Shown: positions 18,735-28,335, numbered from the stretch's first letter. The stretch is DNA of 64,000 nt from Desulfonatronum sp. SC1 (GCF_003046795.1 NZ_PZKN01000017.1:29435-93434); one strand, 5' to 3'. Made by a program: numbers and translations. Notes: a model not told the origin generated them from the sequence alone.

Positions 18735-20531
18735 CTACAATTTCGCGTGCCGCTCGATATGGTCGCGGTAAGCCAGGACCCCTTGCAGAAGGTTCGTGGC
18801 CAGGGTCCGCAGGTAGGCGTCGGTGTTCAGGAGCCGGGCTTCGTCCCGGTTGGTCAGGTAGCCCATCTCGATCAGCACCGCCGGCATCTTGGCGCCCATC
18901 AGCACATAGAACGGGGCTTCCCGCACGCCCCGGTCCGCGAGACTGGGATGGGTGCGACGCATGCCTGTGATGGTGTTTCCATGGATCTTGGTGGCCAACT
19001 CACGGGACTCGGTGATCTTGGAGTTGAGCATCAGATCCGTGAGGATCAGTTGCAGGTCGCTGATTTTTTTCGAGGATACCGCGTTCTCCCTGGCCGCCAC
19101 CCGCACGGCGTCCTGGTTCCTGGCCAAGTTCAATGAATAGATTTCGAATCCCTTCATGTTCGGGTTCGGATGGGCATTGGCGTGGATAGAGAGGAACAGG
19201 TCCGCCTTTTGGGCATTGGCCATGGCCGTGCGCTCCTCCAGGGGGATAAAAACGTCCGTGGTCCGGGTGTACAGGACACGGAATCCTTTTTCTTCCAGCA
19301 TCCGCCCCAGTATTCTGGACATGCGCAGATTGATGTCTTTCTCCTTGATCCCGTGGGCCACGGCACCGGGGTCTTTGCCTCCATGTCCGGGGTCGATCAT
19401 GATCGTGCTGACCGTTAATCCCAGTTGTTCGATAAGGCTGCCCGCCACGTCTCCAGGATGGGAAGAGACCTGAGACCGGCCTGCCGGAGGGGAGGGCCGT
19501 GAGTCAGCCAGGGCTTTGGATTTGGCCCCGCTGACGTCGATCACGATTCGGAACGGGCCTTCCAGGGTAAAGACGCGAAAGTCCTCCAGACGCTGAATGT
19601 CCAGCACCACCCGGCTGACATGGGGTTGATTCTGGCCGGTGCGCACCTGCCGCAAAATACCGTCGGCCACATGGAGCTGGGCCGGAGCTTCCGACCCCAG
19701 AACCGTCCCTTGCAGGTCGATCATCAACCGATGGGGCGTTCCCAGGTCCGGATCAGGGTTGAGCAGGCGATGGCTGTAGGCGACCTCGGCGTCCACATCC
19801 AGGACCACCCGGGTATACTCGTCGCTGCTCCAGTAGCGCACCTGGGTCAAGCGGGCGTCATCGGAGCCCGGACCGGCGGAGCGAGAACCCGGCGCAACCG
19901 GGCCGCTCAGGGATGCCTGGACCGCGGGCTCGGAGGTCCGAGCGGAGGACGAGGCGGGGAGCGTGGCCGCGACCGCGCTGCCGGGCCCGGCTCCTGATGC
20001 GTTGACCTTGGCCAGGAACGCCGAGTCCAGCTCGCGAAGCATGGTCTGGGCTTGCGGGGCCATGTCGCCCTTGGGGTGGTTGTGAACGATGGACAGCAGA
20101 TCGATGTAGGCTTGGGCTGAATCGTTCAGATGCTCCAGATGGATTTTCGCCTTGCGCAGCAAGGCGTCGTCCGCCCAGGTATGATTGGCGAATCGCAGGG
20201 CGACTCGTCCGTAGTAGTCCGCAGCCTGGGAGAAGTCGGAAGCCTGGCCGAAGCGCAGCCCCATTTCCTCGTGGACCCGGCCGAGATAGAACAACGCCTT
20301 GGGGGCTTCCGGGCCCGCGGAGTCTTTTTGAAAGGCGCTGTTGAACATATTGCGCGTGGCGAGCCACGCGTTGCGGTTCTGAGCCTGGCCCGGCTCCTTG
20401 AGCAGGCGATGGAATTCGTTCCAACCGCTGGTGTAGTCGCGCTCGGCGCTGGCATGGCTGACGGCTGCCAGCGGGCCGCCGCAGGACAAGATCAAAATGT
20501 AAAGCAGTAACCAGAGATGGCGTATCGGCAT
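18735..20531 (-). CDS. amiC: N-acetylmuramoyl-L-alanine amidase, AmiC type (AMIN + Amidase_3)
   Basis: A signal peptide (residues 1-28) is followed by a helical TPR-like region (30-170) and an Ala/Ser/Pro linker. Next comes an AMIN domain (about 225-335, starting TQVRYWSSDEYTRVVLDV) that targets septal murein. The Amidase_3 catalytic domain follows (about 375-590). Zinc and catalytic motifs are visible: IDPGHGGKDPGA, KEKDINL, SIHANAHP and AVLIEMGYLTN. The enzyme cleaves the amide between MurNAc and the stem peptide to separate daughter cells. It ends at the shared terminator. No divisome gene lies nearby. Confidence 0.93.
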   Translation of the reverse strand: MPIRHLWLLLYILILSCGGPLAAVSHASAERDYTSGWNEFHRLLKEPGQAQNRNAWLATRNMFNSAFQKDSAGPEAPKALFYLGRVHEEMGLRFGQASDFSQAADYYGRVALRFANHTWADDALLRKAKIHLEHLNDSAQAYIDLLSIVHNHPKGDMAPQAQTMLRELDSAFLAKVNASGAGPGSAVAATLPASSSARTSEPAVQASLSGPVAPGSRSAGPGSDDARLTQVRYWSSDEYTRVVLDVDAEVAYSHRLLNPDPDLGTPHRLMIDLQGTVLGSEAPAQLHVADGILRQVRTGQNQPHVSRVVLDIQRLEDFRVFTLEGPFRIVIDVSGAKSKALADSRPSPPAGRSQVSSHPGDVAGSLIEQLGLTVSTIMIDPGHGGKDPGAVAHGIKEKDINLRMSRILGRMLEEKGFRVLYTRTTDVFIPLEERTAMANAQKADLFLSIHANAHPNPNMKGFEIYSLNLARNQDAVRVAARENAVSSKKISDLQLILTDLMLNSKITESRELATKIHGNTITGMRRTHPSLADRGVREAPFYVLMGAKMPAVLIEMGYLTNRDEARLLNTDAYLRTLATNLLQGVLAYRDHIERHAKL

Positions 20532-20733
20532 GGTCGCCTCGGCGTGTCTGAAGAGATTCCGACATGAGGTCGGGGTTGGGAATCGGGCCGTGACAACGAA
20601 TCAAAGCAGAACAGGGACTCGGGACGACGGCAAGAAAAACTGGGAAGATGCCGGACAGCGACCGTCAAAGACAGCCGCGCATTTCAAAGTGACCATCATT
20701 GGCCTTGAAGTCAAGGGGTTACCGGGCTTCCGC

Positions 20734-21360
20734 TCAACCATTCGGACCTTTGTCGCGAATATCACGGATGAAGTCCGGCCAAGCGACAGCCAACCGCCGC
20801 AGGGCCATGGCCCTGTGGCTGCGTTTGTTTTTCTCGTCCGGTTTCAGTTGGGCGGACGTCAGGCCGAGTTCCTCGTCAATAAACAGCGGATCGTAGCCAA
20901 AGCCGTTCTCGCCATGGGGGGAAAGGGTGATCCGGCCGGACCACGTTCCTCGGGCCAACAGTTCCTTACCGTCCATAACCGGTGCATGGACCGCGATGAC
21001 GCTGACGAAACGAGCCCCCCGGTCCTCCGGAGGCACGCCTTCCAACTTGGACAACAGCAGGGCGTTGTTTGTCGCGTCCGTGGCGTCCGGGCCGCTGAAT
21101 CGGGCCGAATACACGCCCGGCGCCCCCGCCAGGGCGTCCACTTCCAGGCCGGAATCGTCCGCCAGGGCCGCCATGCCGGTCAACCGGGCCACGGCCCTGG
21201 CCTTGATCAAGGCGTTCTCCTCGAACGTCTCTCCCGTTTCCGGGATATCTCCGATTTCCGGGAAGGCGTCCATGGTCAGCACCCGCACGTCGAATTCTCG
21301 CAGCAATGCAGCGATCTCCCCGGCTTTTCCCTTGTTTTTCGTGGCAATGATCAGATCCAA
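20734..21360 (-). CDS. rdgB: Non-canonical purine NTP pyrophosphatase, RdgB/HAM1 family
   Basis: The 208-aa protein removes dITP, ITP and XTP by hydrolysis to the monophosphate. Diagnostic motifs are IIATKNKGKAGEI at the start, FEENALIKARA, ALADDSGLEVDAL with the catalytic Asp pair, GENGFGYDPLF and EKNKRSHRA. The start is a TTG, with GGAGG nine bases before it. About 200 bases between its stop side and the amidase start (20532-20733) hold no gene that I can see. Confidence 0.95.
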   Translation of the reverse strand: MDLIIATKNKGKAGEIAALLREFDVRVLTMDAFPEIGDIPETGETFEENALIKARAVARLTGMAALADDSGLEVDALAGAPGVYSARFSGPDATDATNNALLLSKLEGVPPEDRGARFVSVIAVHAPVMDGKELLARGTWSGRITLSPHGENGFGYDPLFIDEELGLTSAQLKPDEKNKRSHRAMALRRLAVAWPDFIRDIRDKGPNG

Positions 21361-21445
21361 TTCGTCTTTCCTCCAACGGAATCGCGCACTAGCCGCAAGC
21401 TCCGCCCTACATGTTTACACCGCATACCGCCCGCGGCCTCCTGCC

Positions 21446-22891
21446 TCAGGCATCCCTTGCCCCCGCCTCCGCGCTTCGGGCTCTGGGCAGACGCAAGGTG
21501 GCCGTGGTTCCCGTCTCCTGCATGCTTTCCAGGTGCAGCTCTCCACCCAAGTCGATCACGATCTTTCGGGTCATCGCCAGCTCCAGGCTGGTGAACGGGT
21601 TGAAGGGATGGTCCAGAACGTCGCTGGGCAGCCCATGACCAGTATCGGCAACCTCCAGAACGACGTTTTCCCGGTCCTCTCGGACGGAAATCCGCAGGTC
21701 GCCGCCGGAAGGCATAGTGGACACGGCGTTTTTTATCAGATTTTTGAGGCACTGGCGCACCATCTCCGGGTCCGTGACGATGGAAGGCATCGCTTCGGCC
21801 AGGTCCAGGCGGAGGCGGATATTCGAGGAAGGAAAGGACTCGTCCAGGGTTTGCACTACCTCTCTCGTCAGCTCATCGATCCGCACCGGACTCATGGTCA
21901 GCTCCAGGGGACGGGAAAAGTTGATGAAGGTCCGCAAGATATCATCCAGCCGCTTGGATTCGCTGAGAATGATCCGGATTTTTTGCATGCTGATGTCGTC
22001 CAGCCCCGGCGCGCGGACCAGGGTATTGGCAAAGCCGCCGATGGCGAAAAGTGGGTTGCGGATCTCATGAGCGATGTATGTGGAAAACTCGCCAATAGCG
22101 GCGTATTTCTCCGCGGCTTGCAGACGGTGGACCATGGCGGAAAGATTGCCGCCGAGCTCGCTGAGTTCATCCGCACCTTGAATGCTGAAGTCCTCGGAAT
22201 AGTTGCCCTGGCGGATCGCTTGGCTGACCCGTGACAGTTTACCAATGCGGTCCAGCAGGTGCGTGCGTAAATAGAACAAAACGCAGGCCAACAGCGTTGC
22301 CAGGCCGCCGAAAGCCATCAGGGCCCCGTACATCTGCAGGGTCCGGAGTTGCGCAAAGTCCTTGTGCATGTCCTGAAATTCGAACAGCGTGCCGAGGATT
22401 GGTTGACTCGCGCCGTGGCAATGGTGGCATTCCGGACTGTTGGCGATGCTTCGGACTCGCAGATAGTAGGGACGATCCCGCAGTTCCAGGAGCTTACCGG
22501 AGTCTTTCCCCTCCTTGAGACCGAGGGCGAGCATGTCCTGGACTTCGGGGTGGTCGTACAGGTCGAGCAGGTCGTGACGCAGGGTTTCGGTTTCCGTGGA
22601 ATAGGTGACGTTGCCGCGAAAGTCCGTCAGGTAGATGCGGATGTCCGCGTACAAATCCGAGGCAACCCGAAACTGCTCGTGGGTTCCGGGGTTGTCTCCT
22701 CGGCGCATCGGGCCGTCGATGGCCATGCTCAGCAGTTCGGAAACGCGCAGCCCCAGGCGGTCGATCTGGTGAATGGTGATCTCTTGTTTCCAGTAGTAAT
22801 TGGCCGCGAAAAGACCGAAAAACACCAGACAGGTCAGCAGGGAAATCAATCCCAGAATTTTCACCCCGAGGGAGATTCGAGGTCGCTTCAC
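21446..22891 (-). CDS. Sensor histidine kinase with periplasmic c-type heme motif
   Basis: The frame opens with a TTG at 22930, but a GTG at 22891 with GGAG seven bases before it is the better start (481 aa). One transmembrane helix (residues 9-31) leads to a periplasmic domain carrying CHHCH (residues 155-159), a c-type heme site as in the DUF3365/Tll0287-like sensors. A second helix (about 189-207), a HAMP linker, then the HisKA H-box AHEIRNPL with His275 follow. The ATPase domain has an N-box LKNLIKNAV and G1 box DTGHGLP. The usual GTGLGL box is missing, and the lid is short. It probably senses redox state or a gas. No response regulator is adjacent. Confidence 0.9.
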   Translation of the reverse strand: MKRPRISLGVKILGLISLLTCLVFFGLFAANYYWKQEITIHQIDRLGLRVSELLSMAIDGPMRRGDNPGTHEQFRVASDLYADIRIYLTDFRGNVTYSTETETLRHDLLDLYDHPEVQDMLALGLKEGKDSGKLLELRDRPYYLRVRSIANSPECHHCHGASQPILGTLFEFQDMHKDFAQLRTLQMYGALMAFGGLATLLACVLFYLRTHLLDRIGKLSRVSQAIRQGNYSEDFSIQGADELSELGGNLSAMVHRLQAAEKYAAIGEFSTYIAHEIRNPLFAIGGFANTLVRAPGLDDISMQKIRIILSESKRLDDILRTFINFSRPLELTMSPVRIDELTREVVQTLDESFPSSNIRLRLDLAEAMPSIVTDPEMVRQCLKNLIKNAVSTMPSGGDLRISVREDRENVVLEVADTGHGLPSDVLDHPFNPFTSLELAMTRKIVIDLGGELHLESMQETGTTATLRLPRARSAEAGARDA

Positions 22892-23036
22892 GGCGGCGCT
22901 CCTTGGGATTTTTAACCGGACTTTGCCCAAATTGTTGTACGAATAGTTCCGGCATACTCGGGCTTGACCTTTGTTTCAACCACCGGCATCTCCCTCAGAG
23001 CTTTTACGGCATTTTGTCAAGAATTCAAGGATTGCC

Positions 23037-24122
23037 ATGATTTCCGTTCTCCTGCCCGTCCGCAACGCCGCCTCCACCCTGCCTTTTGCGCTGGACAGCC
23101 TGCTGCGCCAATCCTTTACGGATTTGGAACTCATCGCGGTGGACGACGGCTCCGACGACCATCCTCACGACGGGCGTCCCTACGATGGACGGGGCGGCTC
23201 CGACAGGACCACGTCGACCGGGAGCTCGGGAATTTCCGCCACCCGAGCTGTCCTTCAGGAATACGCCCGGACCGACCATCGGGTGCGGGCGCTGGAGATG
23301 CGGCACGGAGGGATCGTCCAGGCCCTGAATTTCGGGCTGACCGCCGCGAGAGGCGAATACATTGCGCGCATGGACGCCGACGACGTCAGCCATCCGGAGC
23401 GATTGCAAAAGCAGATCGACTTCCTGCGGCAAAATCCGGAAGTCGGCCTCGTCGCCTGTCGGGCCGCGTTCGGCGGGAGCGCGGAGCGTGCCGGAGGGTA
23501 CAAACGGCACCTGGACTGGACCAATACCTTGCTGGACCATGATCAAATCTGCCTGGGTCGGTTCCGCGAATCTCCTCTGGTCCACCCCACCGTGGTGTTC
23601 CGCAAGGAGCTGGTGTGCCGGTTCGGGGCCTATCGGGACGGTCCGTTTCCCGAAGACTATGAACTCTGGCTGCGCTGGCTGAGCCTGAGCGTACGCATGG
23701 CCAAGCTGCCCGAGACGCTGTACGTCTGGAACGACCCCCCGTTCCGCCTCTCCCGAACCCACTCCCGCTACGGCGTCCAGGAGTTTTACGCCGTCAAGGC
23801 CGAGTATCTGGCAAAATGGCTGACGAAGCACAATCCGCATCATCCCCGCGTCATGGTCATGGGCGCGGGCCGGATCACCCGCCGGAGGGCGGAAATGCTG
23901 TTGGGTCACGGGGTGGAGATCACCGCCTGGCTGGACATCGATCCGCGCAAGATCAATCGCCGCGTGGGCGGTCGCCCCGTCATCCACCGCGACGAAGTTC
24001 CCCCGCCGGGACGGGCCTTTCTGGTCTCCTACGTCGCCGGCCACGGTGGGGCCGAGGACATCGAGCGCTTCCTGGGCGGGCGGGGATATCTTCCGGGCCG
24101 CGACTACCTCTTGGCGGCATGA
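23037..24122 (+). CDS. GT2 family glycosyltransferase with C-terminal Rossmann-like domain
   Basis: The N-terminal 240 residues are a GT-A glycosyltransferase: ISVLLPVRNAASTL, LELIAVDDGSDD for nucleotide binding, YIARMDADD (DxD metal site) and FPEDYELWLRW with the ED motif. A low-complexity insertion rich in Gly, Ser and Asp sits near residues 40-65. The last 90 residues look like a separate nucleotide-binding fold (VMVMGAGRITRRRAEMLL, then AWLDIDPRKI). The ATG at 23037 has AAGGA five bases upstream. It is divergent from the kinase gene and stands alone. Acceptor and donor sugars are unknown. Confidence 0.85.
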   Translation: MISVLLPVRNAASTLPFALDSLLRQSFTDLELIAVDDGSDDHPHDGRPYDGRGGSDRTTSTGSSGISATRAVLQEYARTDHRVRALEMRHGGIVQALNFGLTAARGEYIARMDADDVSHPERLQKQIDFLRQNPEVGLVACRAAFGGSAERAGGYKRHLDWTNTLLDHDQICLGRFRESPLVHPTVVFRKELVCRFGAYRDGPFPEDYELWLRWLSLSVRMAKLPETLYVWNDPPFRLSRTHSRYGVQEFYAVKAEYLAKWLTKHNPHHPRVMVMGAGRITRRRAEMLLGHGVEITAWLDIDPRKINRRVGGRPVIHRDEVPPPGRAFLVSYVAGHGGAEDIERFLGGRGYLPGRDYLLAA

Positions 24123-24195
24123 GGACCGGGTGACTACTCCGGATCTCCGTCCAGGTATAACTTTTCATAACCCCATGAGTAGCCTTTTTCATGGT

Positions 24196-24217
24196 GGGGC
24201 AGGCATCTTGCCTGTCC
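24196..24217. repeat. Short GC-rich palindromic repeat, copy 1
   Basis: A 22-base palindrome-like unit of the form GGGGCAGGCATC-TTG-CCTGTCC. A closely similar copy in the opposite orientation lies at 50342-50364. Both sit between genes (here in the 157-base gap between the glycosyltransferase and dsbD), consistent with a dispersed intergenic repeat. Confidence 0.7.
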
Positions 24218-24279
24218 AAGGGATTCTGATCTGGGCCAAAGCTTTCCCGTGGCTGGTGCGGAAGTGCCTAGAAAGCCCG

Positions 24280-26241
24280 TCACCGTTGATGAAAAGCCTT
24301 CTCCAGAGCCTGCTCCAATTGTCCCAAGGTGAAGAGGTCCCTGAGAATCACCGGTCGCTCCGCCGATTCGCCGCGATCAAAGATCGCCACCAGGGGGATG
24401 CTTTGGCTGCCCAGGCCCCGCAACAGGGCCATCCCGTCCGGGCTGTCATGGGTCAGGTCCACCTTGACCAGGCGCAGGCCGTACTTGTCCTGAAACGGGG
24501 CGAGATTGCCCGGAGTGAGCACGGTTTTTTCCAGGAACTTGCAGTTCGGGCACCATTCGGCGGTAAATTCCACGAGCATCCTGTCCGCGCCCAGCGCCTG
24601 GACGTACAGTTCAGCGGAAAACAGCTCCCAGTCGCTGGACACGGGCTTGGCGGTCAAGGCCCAGCCTCCGGCGGCCAGCACCAGAACCAGAGCCCCGGCC
24701 CGAATCGACCAGCGTCGCAACGCGGAATGCGACAGATTCGTCCATCCTCCCCAAATCCAGGAGGCCATGCCCGTGGCCCAGAACAAAATCAGCACCGGAA
24801 ACAGGAACTCTCCGGGCAGGAAGGTCAGCAGGTAGATGCAGGTGGCCAGGAGCAGAAAGCCCAGGGCTTTTTCCAGGTAAAGCGTCCAGTTGCCGGGCCT
24901 GGGCAGGAAGCGGACCAAGTTGGGAAAGAAGCTGACCACGAAGTACGGAGCGGCCATGCCCAGACCCACGCAGAAGAACACTCCCGCCACCACCAGGGGC
25001 GGCTGGATCAGGGTCCAGGCCAGGACTCCGCCCAAAAACGGTCCGCTGCACGGAGTGGCCAAAAGCGTGGCCAGCATCCCCGTAAAATACGCCTGCCCTT
25101 CGTTGGACAATGAAGTTTCTCCCTTGCGGCCCATTTTCAGGTCGATCACCGGAAGATTGAAGACGCCGAACAGGCTCAGGCTCAAGGCCAGCAGCAACGT
25201 GGCCAGGACGATGACCGTGGTCGGGCTTTGAAATATCTGGCCCCAGACCATCCCGGTCAGGGAGAGCAGAAACGCCAGAATCATGAAAAACGTCAAAATG
25301 CCCAGGGCGAAGAGTTGATTGTGATCCCGGAACGCCTTGCGCTGGCTTTCCAGATCCCCGGAGGAGGCATCCGGAATCAGGCCGCGCAGCTTCAGGCTGA
25401 CCACGGGCAGCACGCAGGGAGTCAAGTTCAGGATCAATCCCCCGAGCAGGGCCAACAGCAAGGCCTTGCCCAACCCGCGAACCTCCAGCCCCGGCTGAAA
25501 GGAGACGGGTTCGAGCCGATCCGGAGCGAATTCGACGAGGGTCGGTTCCGTGACCAAACCGCTCGCGGCGCCGGGTCGAACAAACGGGGTCGTCGTGGCT
25601 CCAGGGATCGCCGCCGACAGTTGCTCGGTCCAGTCCGGTTCGCTCCCCGAAGCATGACGCGTTCGCTCCAGAAGGTCGGCGACCTCGTGCTCTTCGCGCA
25701 GATCAATGGGCCAGCAACTTCGATCCGAGCACAGCAGCATCCTCAGGTGGATATGAAGAACGTCACGTTCCTGTAAAACCTCTTCGCCGGGCAAAGCGAC
25801 GAAAAGCGGCGTGGCCTCCTTGAAGGCCTCCACCATCACGCCTGGTTCGAGACTGTCCTCAATGACGATTCCGGGAGGATAGAACACTTGCAAGTATTTC
25901 TCCCCCGGCTCAAGCATGGCCTGCAACGTGGTCGGCATGCCGGTGGGACCGGGCTCGTGTCCGTAAGCGTACCAGCCCGGCGCCGGAGTCACCCAGTACA
26001 CTCCCACCGTCGCGCCCGCGGGCAGTGAACCAAGGGCGTCGCTCAGGACATACGTTTCCAACCTGGATGAATAGGGAGCCGGGACAGCATCACCGCGAGC
26101 CGGACGCTCCCAAGGACCAATGCCGGTCCCGAGAACGATCAGCAGCAACAGGCAACCACCAAACAACCATGTCCTCCCCGAACCGGAGCAGCCATGCTTC
26201 ACATTATTTTCCGTTTCACGACTCAAAAAAATACGTCTCAT
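24280..26241 (-). CDS. dsbD: Thiol:disulfide interchange protein DsbD
   Basis: The 653-aa protein moves electrons from cytoplasmic thioredoxin to the periplasm. It has a membrane-anchor/signal region (about residues 22-46), then a periplasmic N-domain with the pair CSDRSC (near 185). Eight membrane helices follow; the key cysteines are in NLTPCVLPV and LLATPCSGPFLGG. The C-terminal thioredoxin-like domain carries WCPNC (Cys564, Cys567) where E. coli has CVAC. The first 20 residues are charged and may be replaced by a later start. The divergent tRNA-Lys promoter begins 11 bases upstream. Likely role: reduction for cytochrome c maturation or periplasmic disulfide repair. Confidence 0.93.
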   Translation of the reverse strand: MRRIFLSRETENNVKHGCSGSGRTWLFGGCLLLLIVLGTGIGPWERPARGDAVPAPYSSRLETYVLSDALGSLPAGATVGVYWVTPAPGWYAYGHEPGPTGMPTTLQAMLEPGEKYLQVFYPPGIVIEDSLEPGVMVEAFKEATPLFVALPGEEVLQERDVLHIHLRMLLCSDRSCWPIDLREEHEVADLLERTRHASGSEPDWTEQLSAAIPGATTTPFVRPGAASGLVTEPTLVEFAPDRLEPVSFQPGLEVRGLGKALLLALLGGLILNLTPCVLPVVSLKLRGLIPDASSGDLESQRKAFRDHNQLFALGILTFFMILAFLLSLTGMVWGQIFQSPTTVIVLATLLLALSLSLFGVFNLPVIDLKMGRKGETSLSNEGQAYFTGMLATLLATPCSGPFLGGVLAWTLIQPPLVVAGVFFCVGLGMAAPYFVVSFFPNLVRFLPRPGNWTLYLEKALGFLLLATCIYLLTFLPGEFLFPVLILFWATGMASWIWGGWTNLSHSALRRWSIRAGALVLVLAAGGWALTAKPVSSDWELFSAELYVQALGADRMLVEFTAEWCPNCKFLEKTVLTPGNLAPFQDKYGLRLVKVDLTHDSPDGMALLRGLGSQSIPLVAIFDRGESAERPVILRDLFTLGQLEQALEKAFHQR

Positions 26242-26251
26242 TGGATTCGCC

Positions 26252-26281
26252 TTGACAAGGTTCTTGGGTGAGGTCTATAGA
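26252..26281 (+). promoter_or_regulatory. Sigma-70-type promoter of tRNA-Lys
   Basis: A perfect -35 TTGACA (26252-26257), 18-base spacer and -10 TATAGA (26276-26281) lie 28 bases before the tRNA 5' end. Confidence 0.85.
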
Positions 26282-26309
26282 CGCTGTCTTGCCGCGAGCG
26301 GCACTCCCT

Positions 26310-26385
26310 GGGTCACTAGCTCAACTGGCAGAGCAGCGGACTCTTAATCCGGAGGTTCAAGGTTCGATTCCTTGGTGACCCACCA
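26310..26385 (+). tRNA. tRNA-Lys (anticodon CTT)
   Basis: A 76-base cloverleaf with acceptor stem GGGTCAC/GTGACCC, discriminator A and encoded CCA (26383-26385). The T-loop is GGTTCGATTCC. The anticodon loop CTCTTAA gives anticodon CTT, reading AAG. It has its own promoter and terminator. Confidence 0.95.
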
Positions 26386-26396
26386 GGAAATTCAAG

Positions 26397-26427
26397 GGCT
26401 TACGATGAAAATCGTAAGCCTTTTTTT
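26397..26427 (+). terminator. Intrinsic terminator of tRNA-Lys
   Basis: A 10-bp perfect stem (26397-26406 with 26411-26420), a GAAA tetraloop and seven T (26421-26427), twelve bases after the tRNA. Confidence 0.95.
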
Positions 26428-26607
26428 ATTCTGACCATTGAAAAACCATCCTTTGTTCAACTCCTGCCCAACCGGGTGAGAGCTTCGGCCCCTTTTCAGA
26501 GTACTTCAAAAGCACGCAGCGCCACCAAGCGACTCATGCTTCCTGTACCTGATCATGATGCGGCTAGTCCACTGGGTCCTCAACCGCCCATGTTTTTTTG
26601 GACGATA

Positions 26608-26640
26608 CGAAAAAAGCCACCGTCATGACGACGGTGGCTT
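26608..26640 (-). terminator. Intrinsic terminator of tRNA-Arg
   Basis: An 11-bp perfect stem (26614-26624 with 26630-26640). On the minus strand it is followed by a U-run, read from the A-run at about 26609-26615. It ends the leftward tRNA-Arg transcript. Confidence 0.92.
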
Positions 26641-26652
26641 CTAAGAAAAATA

Positions 26653-26729
<77 letters not shown>

Positions 26730-26739
26730 GGAATCTGAT

Positions 26740-26768
26740 TTCCTAACGCCCGAGGAACACGACGTCAA
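26740..26768 (-). promoter_or_regulatory. Probable promoter of tRNA-Arg
   Basis: On the minus strand, -35 TTGACG (26763-26768), a 17-base spacer and a weak -10 TAGGAA (26740-26745) lie ten bases before the tRNA. Confidence 0.6.
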
Positions 26769-26797
26769 GGCGTTGCGAACATGGTTGCGGGATAAGC

Positions 26798-28051
26798 TTA
26801 TTGGGCCACGCGGCGAATTCGAGCCCCTACCTGGGACAGTTTGGCTTCCAGGTCCTCGTAGCCCCGGTCCAGGTGATAGATTCGCCGGACTTCCGTGGTC
26901 CCCTTGGCCGCGAGACCGGCCAGGACCAGGGAGGCGCTGGCCCGCAGGTCCGAGGCCATGACCGGGGCGCCGACATAGTGGTCCACGCCCCGAACCAGCG
27001 CGTTCTGGCCGGAGACCTTGATCCGCGCGCCCATTCGGACCAGTTCCTGAACGTGCATGAAGCGATTCTCGAAGATGGTTTCCTTGATCGTCCCGGAGCC
27101 GTCGGCCAGGCCCATCAAGGTCATGAGCTGAGCCTGCATGTCCGTGGGGAAGCCGGGAAAGGGCTGGGTCATCACGTCCACGCCCACCAGCCTGGTCCCG
27201 CGCTTGGCCAGAATCCCGCTCTTGCCCTCCTGGATCCAGACCCCCATTTCCCGCAGCTTGTAAACCACGGCGTCCAGGTCGGCCATGGAGCAGTTCTCCA
27301 GATAGAGTTCTCCGTCCGTGATCACCGCGGCCACCAGGTATGTTCCGGCCTCGATCCGATCCGGCATGACGCTGAACTCGGCCCCGGTGAGCCGCTCCAC
27401 GCCCTGGACACGGATGATGCTGGTGCCCTGGCCCTCGATCTTCGCGCCGCAGGCGTTCAGAAAATCGGCTAGATTGGTCACCTCGGGCTCCCGGGCCGCG
27501 TTTTCCAGGATGGTTTCGCCTTCAGCCAGGCTGGCGGCCATGAGCAGGTTTTCCGTCCCGCCCACCGTGGGGAAGTCGAAATTGATGTGCGCCCCCTTGA
27601 GCCGGTCGCACCGACCGACGATGTTTCCGGCCTCCAGCTCGAACGTGGCCCCCATCCGTTCCAGGCCGCGCAGGTGCAGGTCCACCGGACGGGAGCCGAT
27701 GGCGCACCCGCCGGGCAGGGCCACCTCGGCCTTGCCCAGCCGGGCCAGCAGCGGCCCCAGGCAGAGCACCGAGGCGCGCATGGTGCGCACCAATTCATAG
27801 GGGGCCTCGGGAATCAGGTTCGCCCCCACGCAGGTGACCACGGTCTCGCCGTTCTGCTCAGCCTCGCAGCCCAACAGGCGCAGCAGTTGGAGGGTCGTGG
27901 CGATGTCCTTGAGTTTGGGGACGTTGCGCAGGTGGATCGGGCCCTCGGCCAGGATGCAGGCCAATAAAATGGGCAGGGCCGCGTTTTTCGACCCGCTGAC
28001 CCGGATTCGACCGCGCAAGGGAACATTCCCTTCAATAACCAGTTTATCCAA
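26798..28051 (-). CDS. murA: UDP-N-acetylglucosamine 1-carboxyvinyltransferase MurA
   Basis: MurA transfers enolpyruvate from PEP to UDP-GlcNAc, the first committed step of peptidoglycan synthesis in the cytoplasm. The 417-aa length is standard. The start ([18 protein letters not shown]: [17 protein letters not shown]) holds the Lys of the active site. The catalytic loop [16 protein letters not shown] carries Cys116, so the enzyme should be fosfomycin-sensitive. [10 protein letters not shown] is another family block. It is a single gene, flanked by tRNA-Arg downstream and tRNA-His upstream (divergent). Confidence 0.97.
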   Translation of the reverse strand: MDKLVIEGNVPLRGRIRVSGSKNAALPILLACILAEGPIHLRNVPKLKDIATTLQLLRLLGCEAEQNGETVVTCVGANLIPEAPYELVRTMRASVLCLGPLLARLGKAEVALPGGCAIGSRPVDLHLRGLERMGATFELEAGNIVGRCDRLKGAHINFDFPTVGGTENLLMAASLAEGETILENAAREPEVTNLADFLNACGAKIEGQGTSIIRVQGVERLTGAEFSVMPDRIEAGTYLVAAVITDGELYLENCSMADLDAVVYKLREMGVWIQEGKSGILAKRGTRLVGVDVMTQPFPGFPTDMQAQLMTLMGLADGSGTIKETIFENRFMHVQELVRMGARIKVSGQNALVRGVDHYVGAPVMASDLRASASLVLAGLAAKGTTEVRRIYHLDRGYEDLEAKLSQVGARIRRVAQ

Positions 28052-28172
28052 AATATCCTCCGGTGTTCTCTCATGGTTAAGGTAAGGATGGCTCAGTACC
28101 TATTGGCGCTTCCAGAATTGAACCATCTCAAAAAACTCAAGCGTAAAACCCTGAAGTTTGAACCGCAACATC

Positions 28173-28201
28173 TTGACGAGAAGGCGATGTTTTGCTTAGA
28201 T
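28173..28201 (+). promoter_or_regulatory. Sigma-70-type promoter of tRNA-His
   Basis: -35 TTGACG (28173-28178), a 17-base spacer and -10 TTAGAT (28196-28201), 13 bases before the tRNA. The layout matches the other two tRNA promoters of this window. Confidence 0.75.
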
Positions 28202-28214
28202 GACTCTCTTTCAC

Positions 28215-28291
28215 GGTGGGTGTAGCTCAGTAGGTAGAGCACCTGGTTGTGGCCCAGGCGGCCGCGCGTTCAAGTCGCGTCATCCACCCCA
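28215..28291 (+). tRNA. tRNA-His (anticodon GTG)
   Basis: The acceptor stem GTGGGTG/CATCCAC (28216-28222 with 28281-28287) is extended by the extra G(-1) at 28215 opposite C73, the identity mark of tRNA-His. CCA is encoded (28289-28291). The anticodon is GTG in the loop TTGTGGC. Confidence 0.96.
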
Positions 28292-28301
28292 TGCAATTCT
28301 A

Positions 28302-28335
28302 AGGGGTCAATCCAAACACGGGTTGACCCCTTTTT
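28302..28335 (+). terminator. Intrinsic terminator of tRNA-His
   Basis: A 9-bp stem (AGGGGTCAA at 28302-28310 with TTGACCCCT at 28323-28331) followed by a T-run to 28335. Confidence 0.92.
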
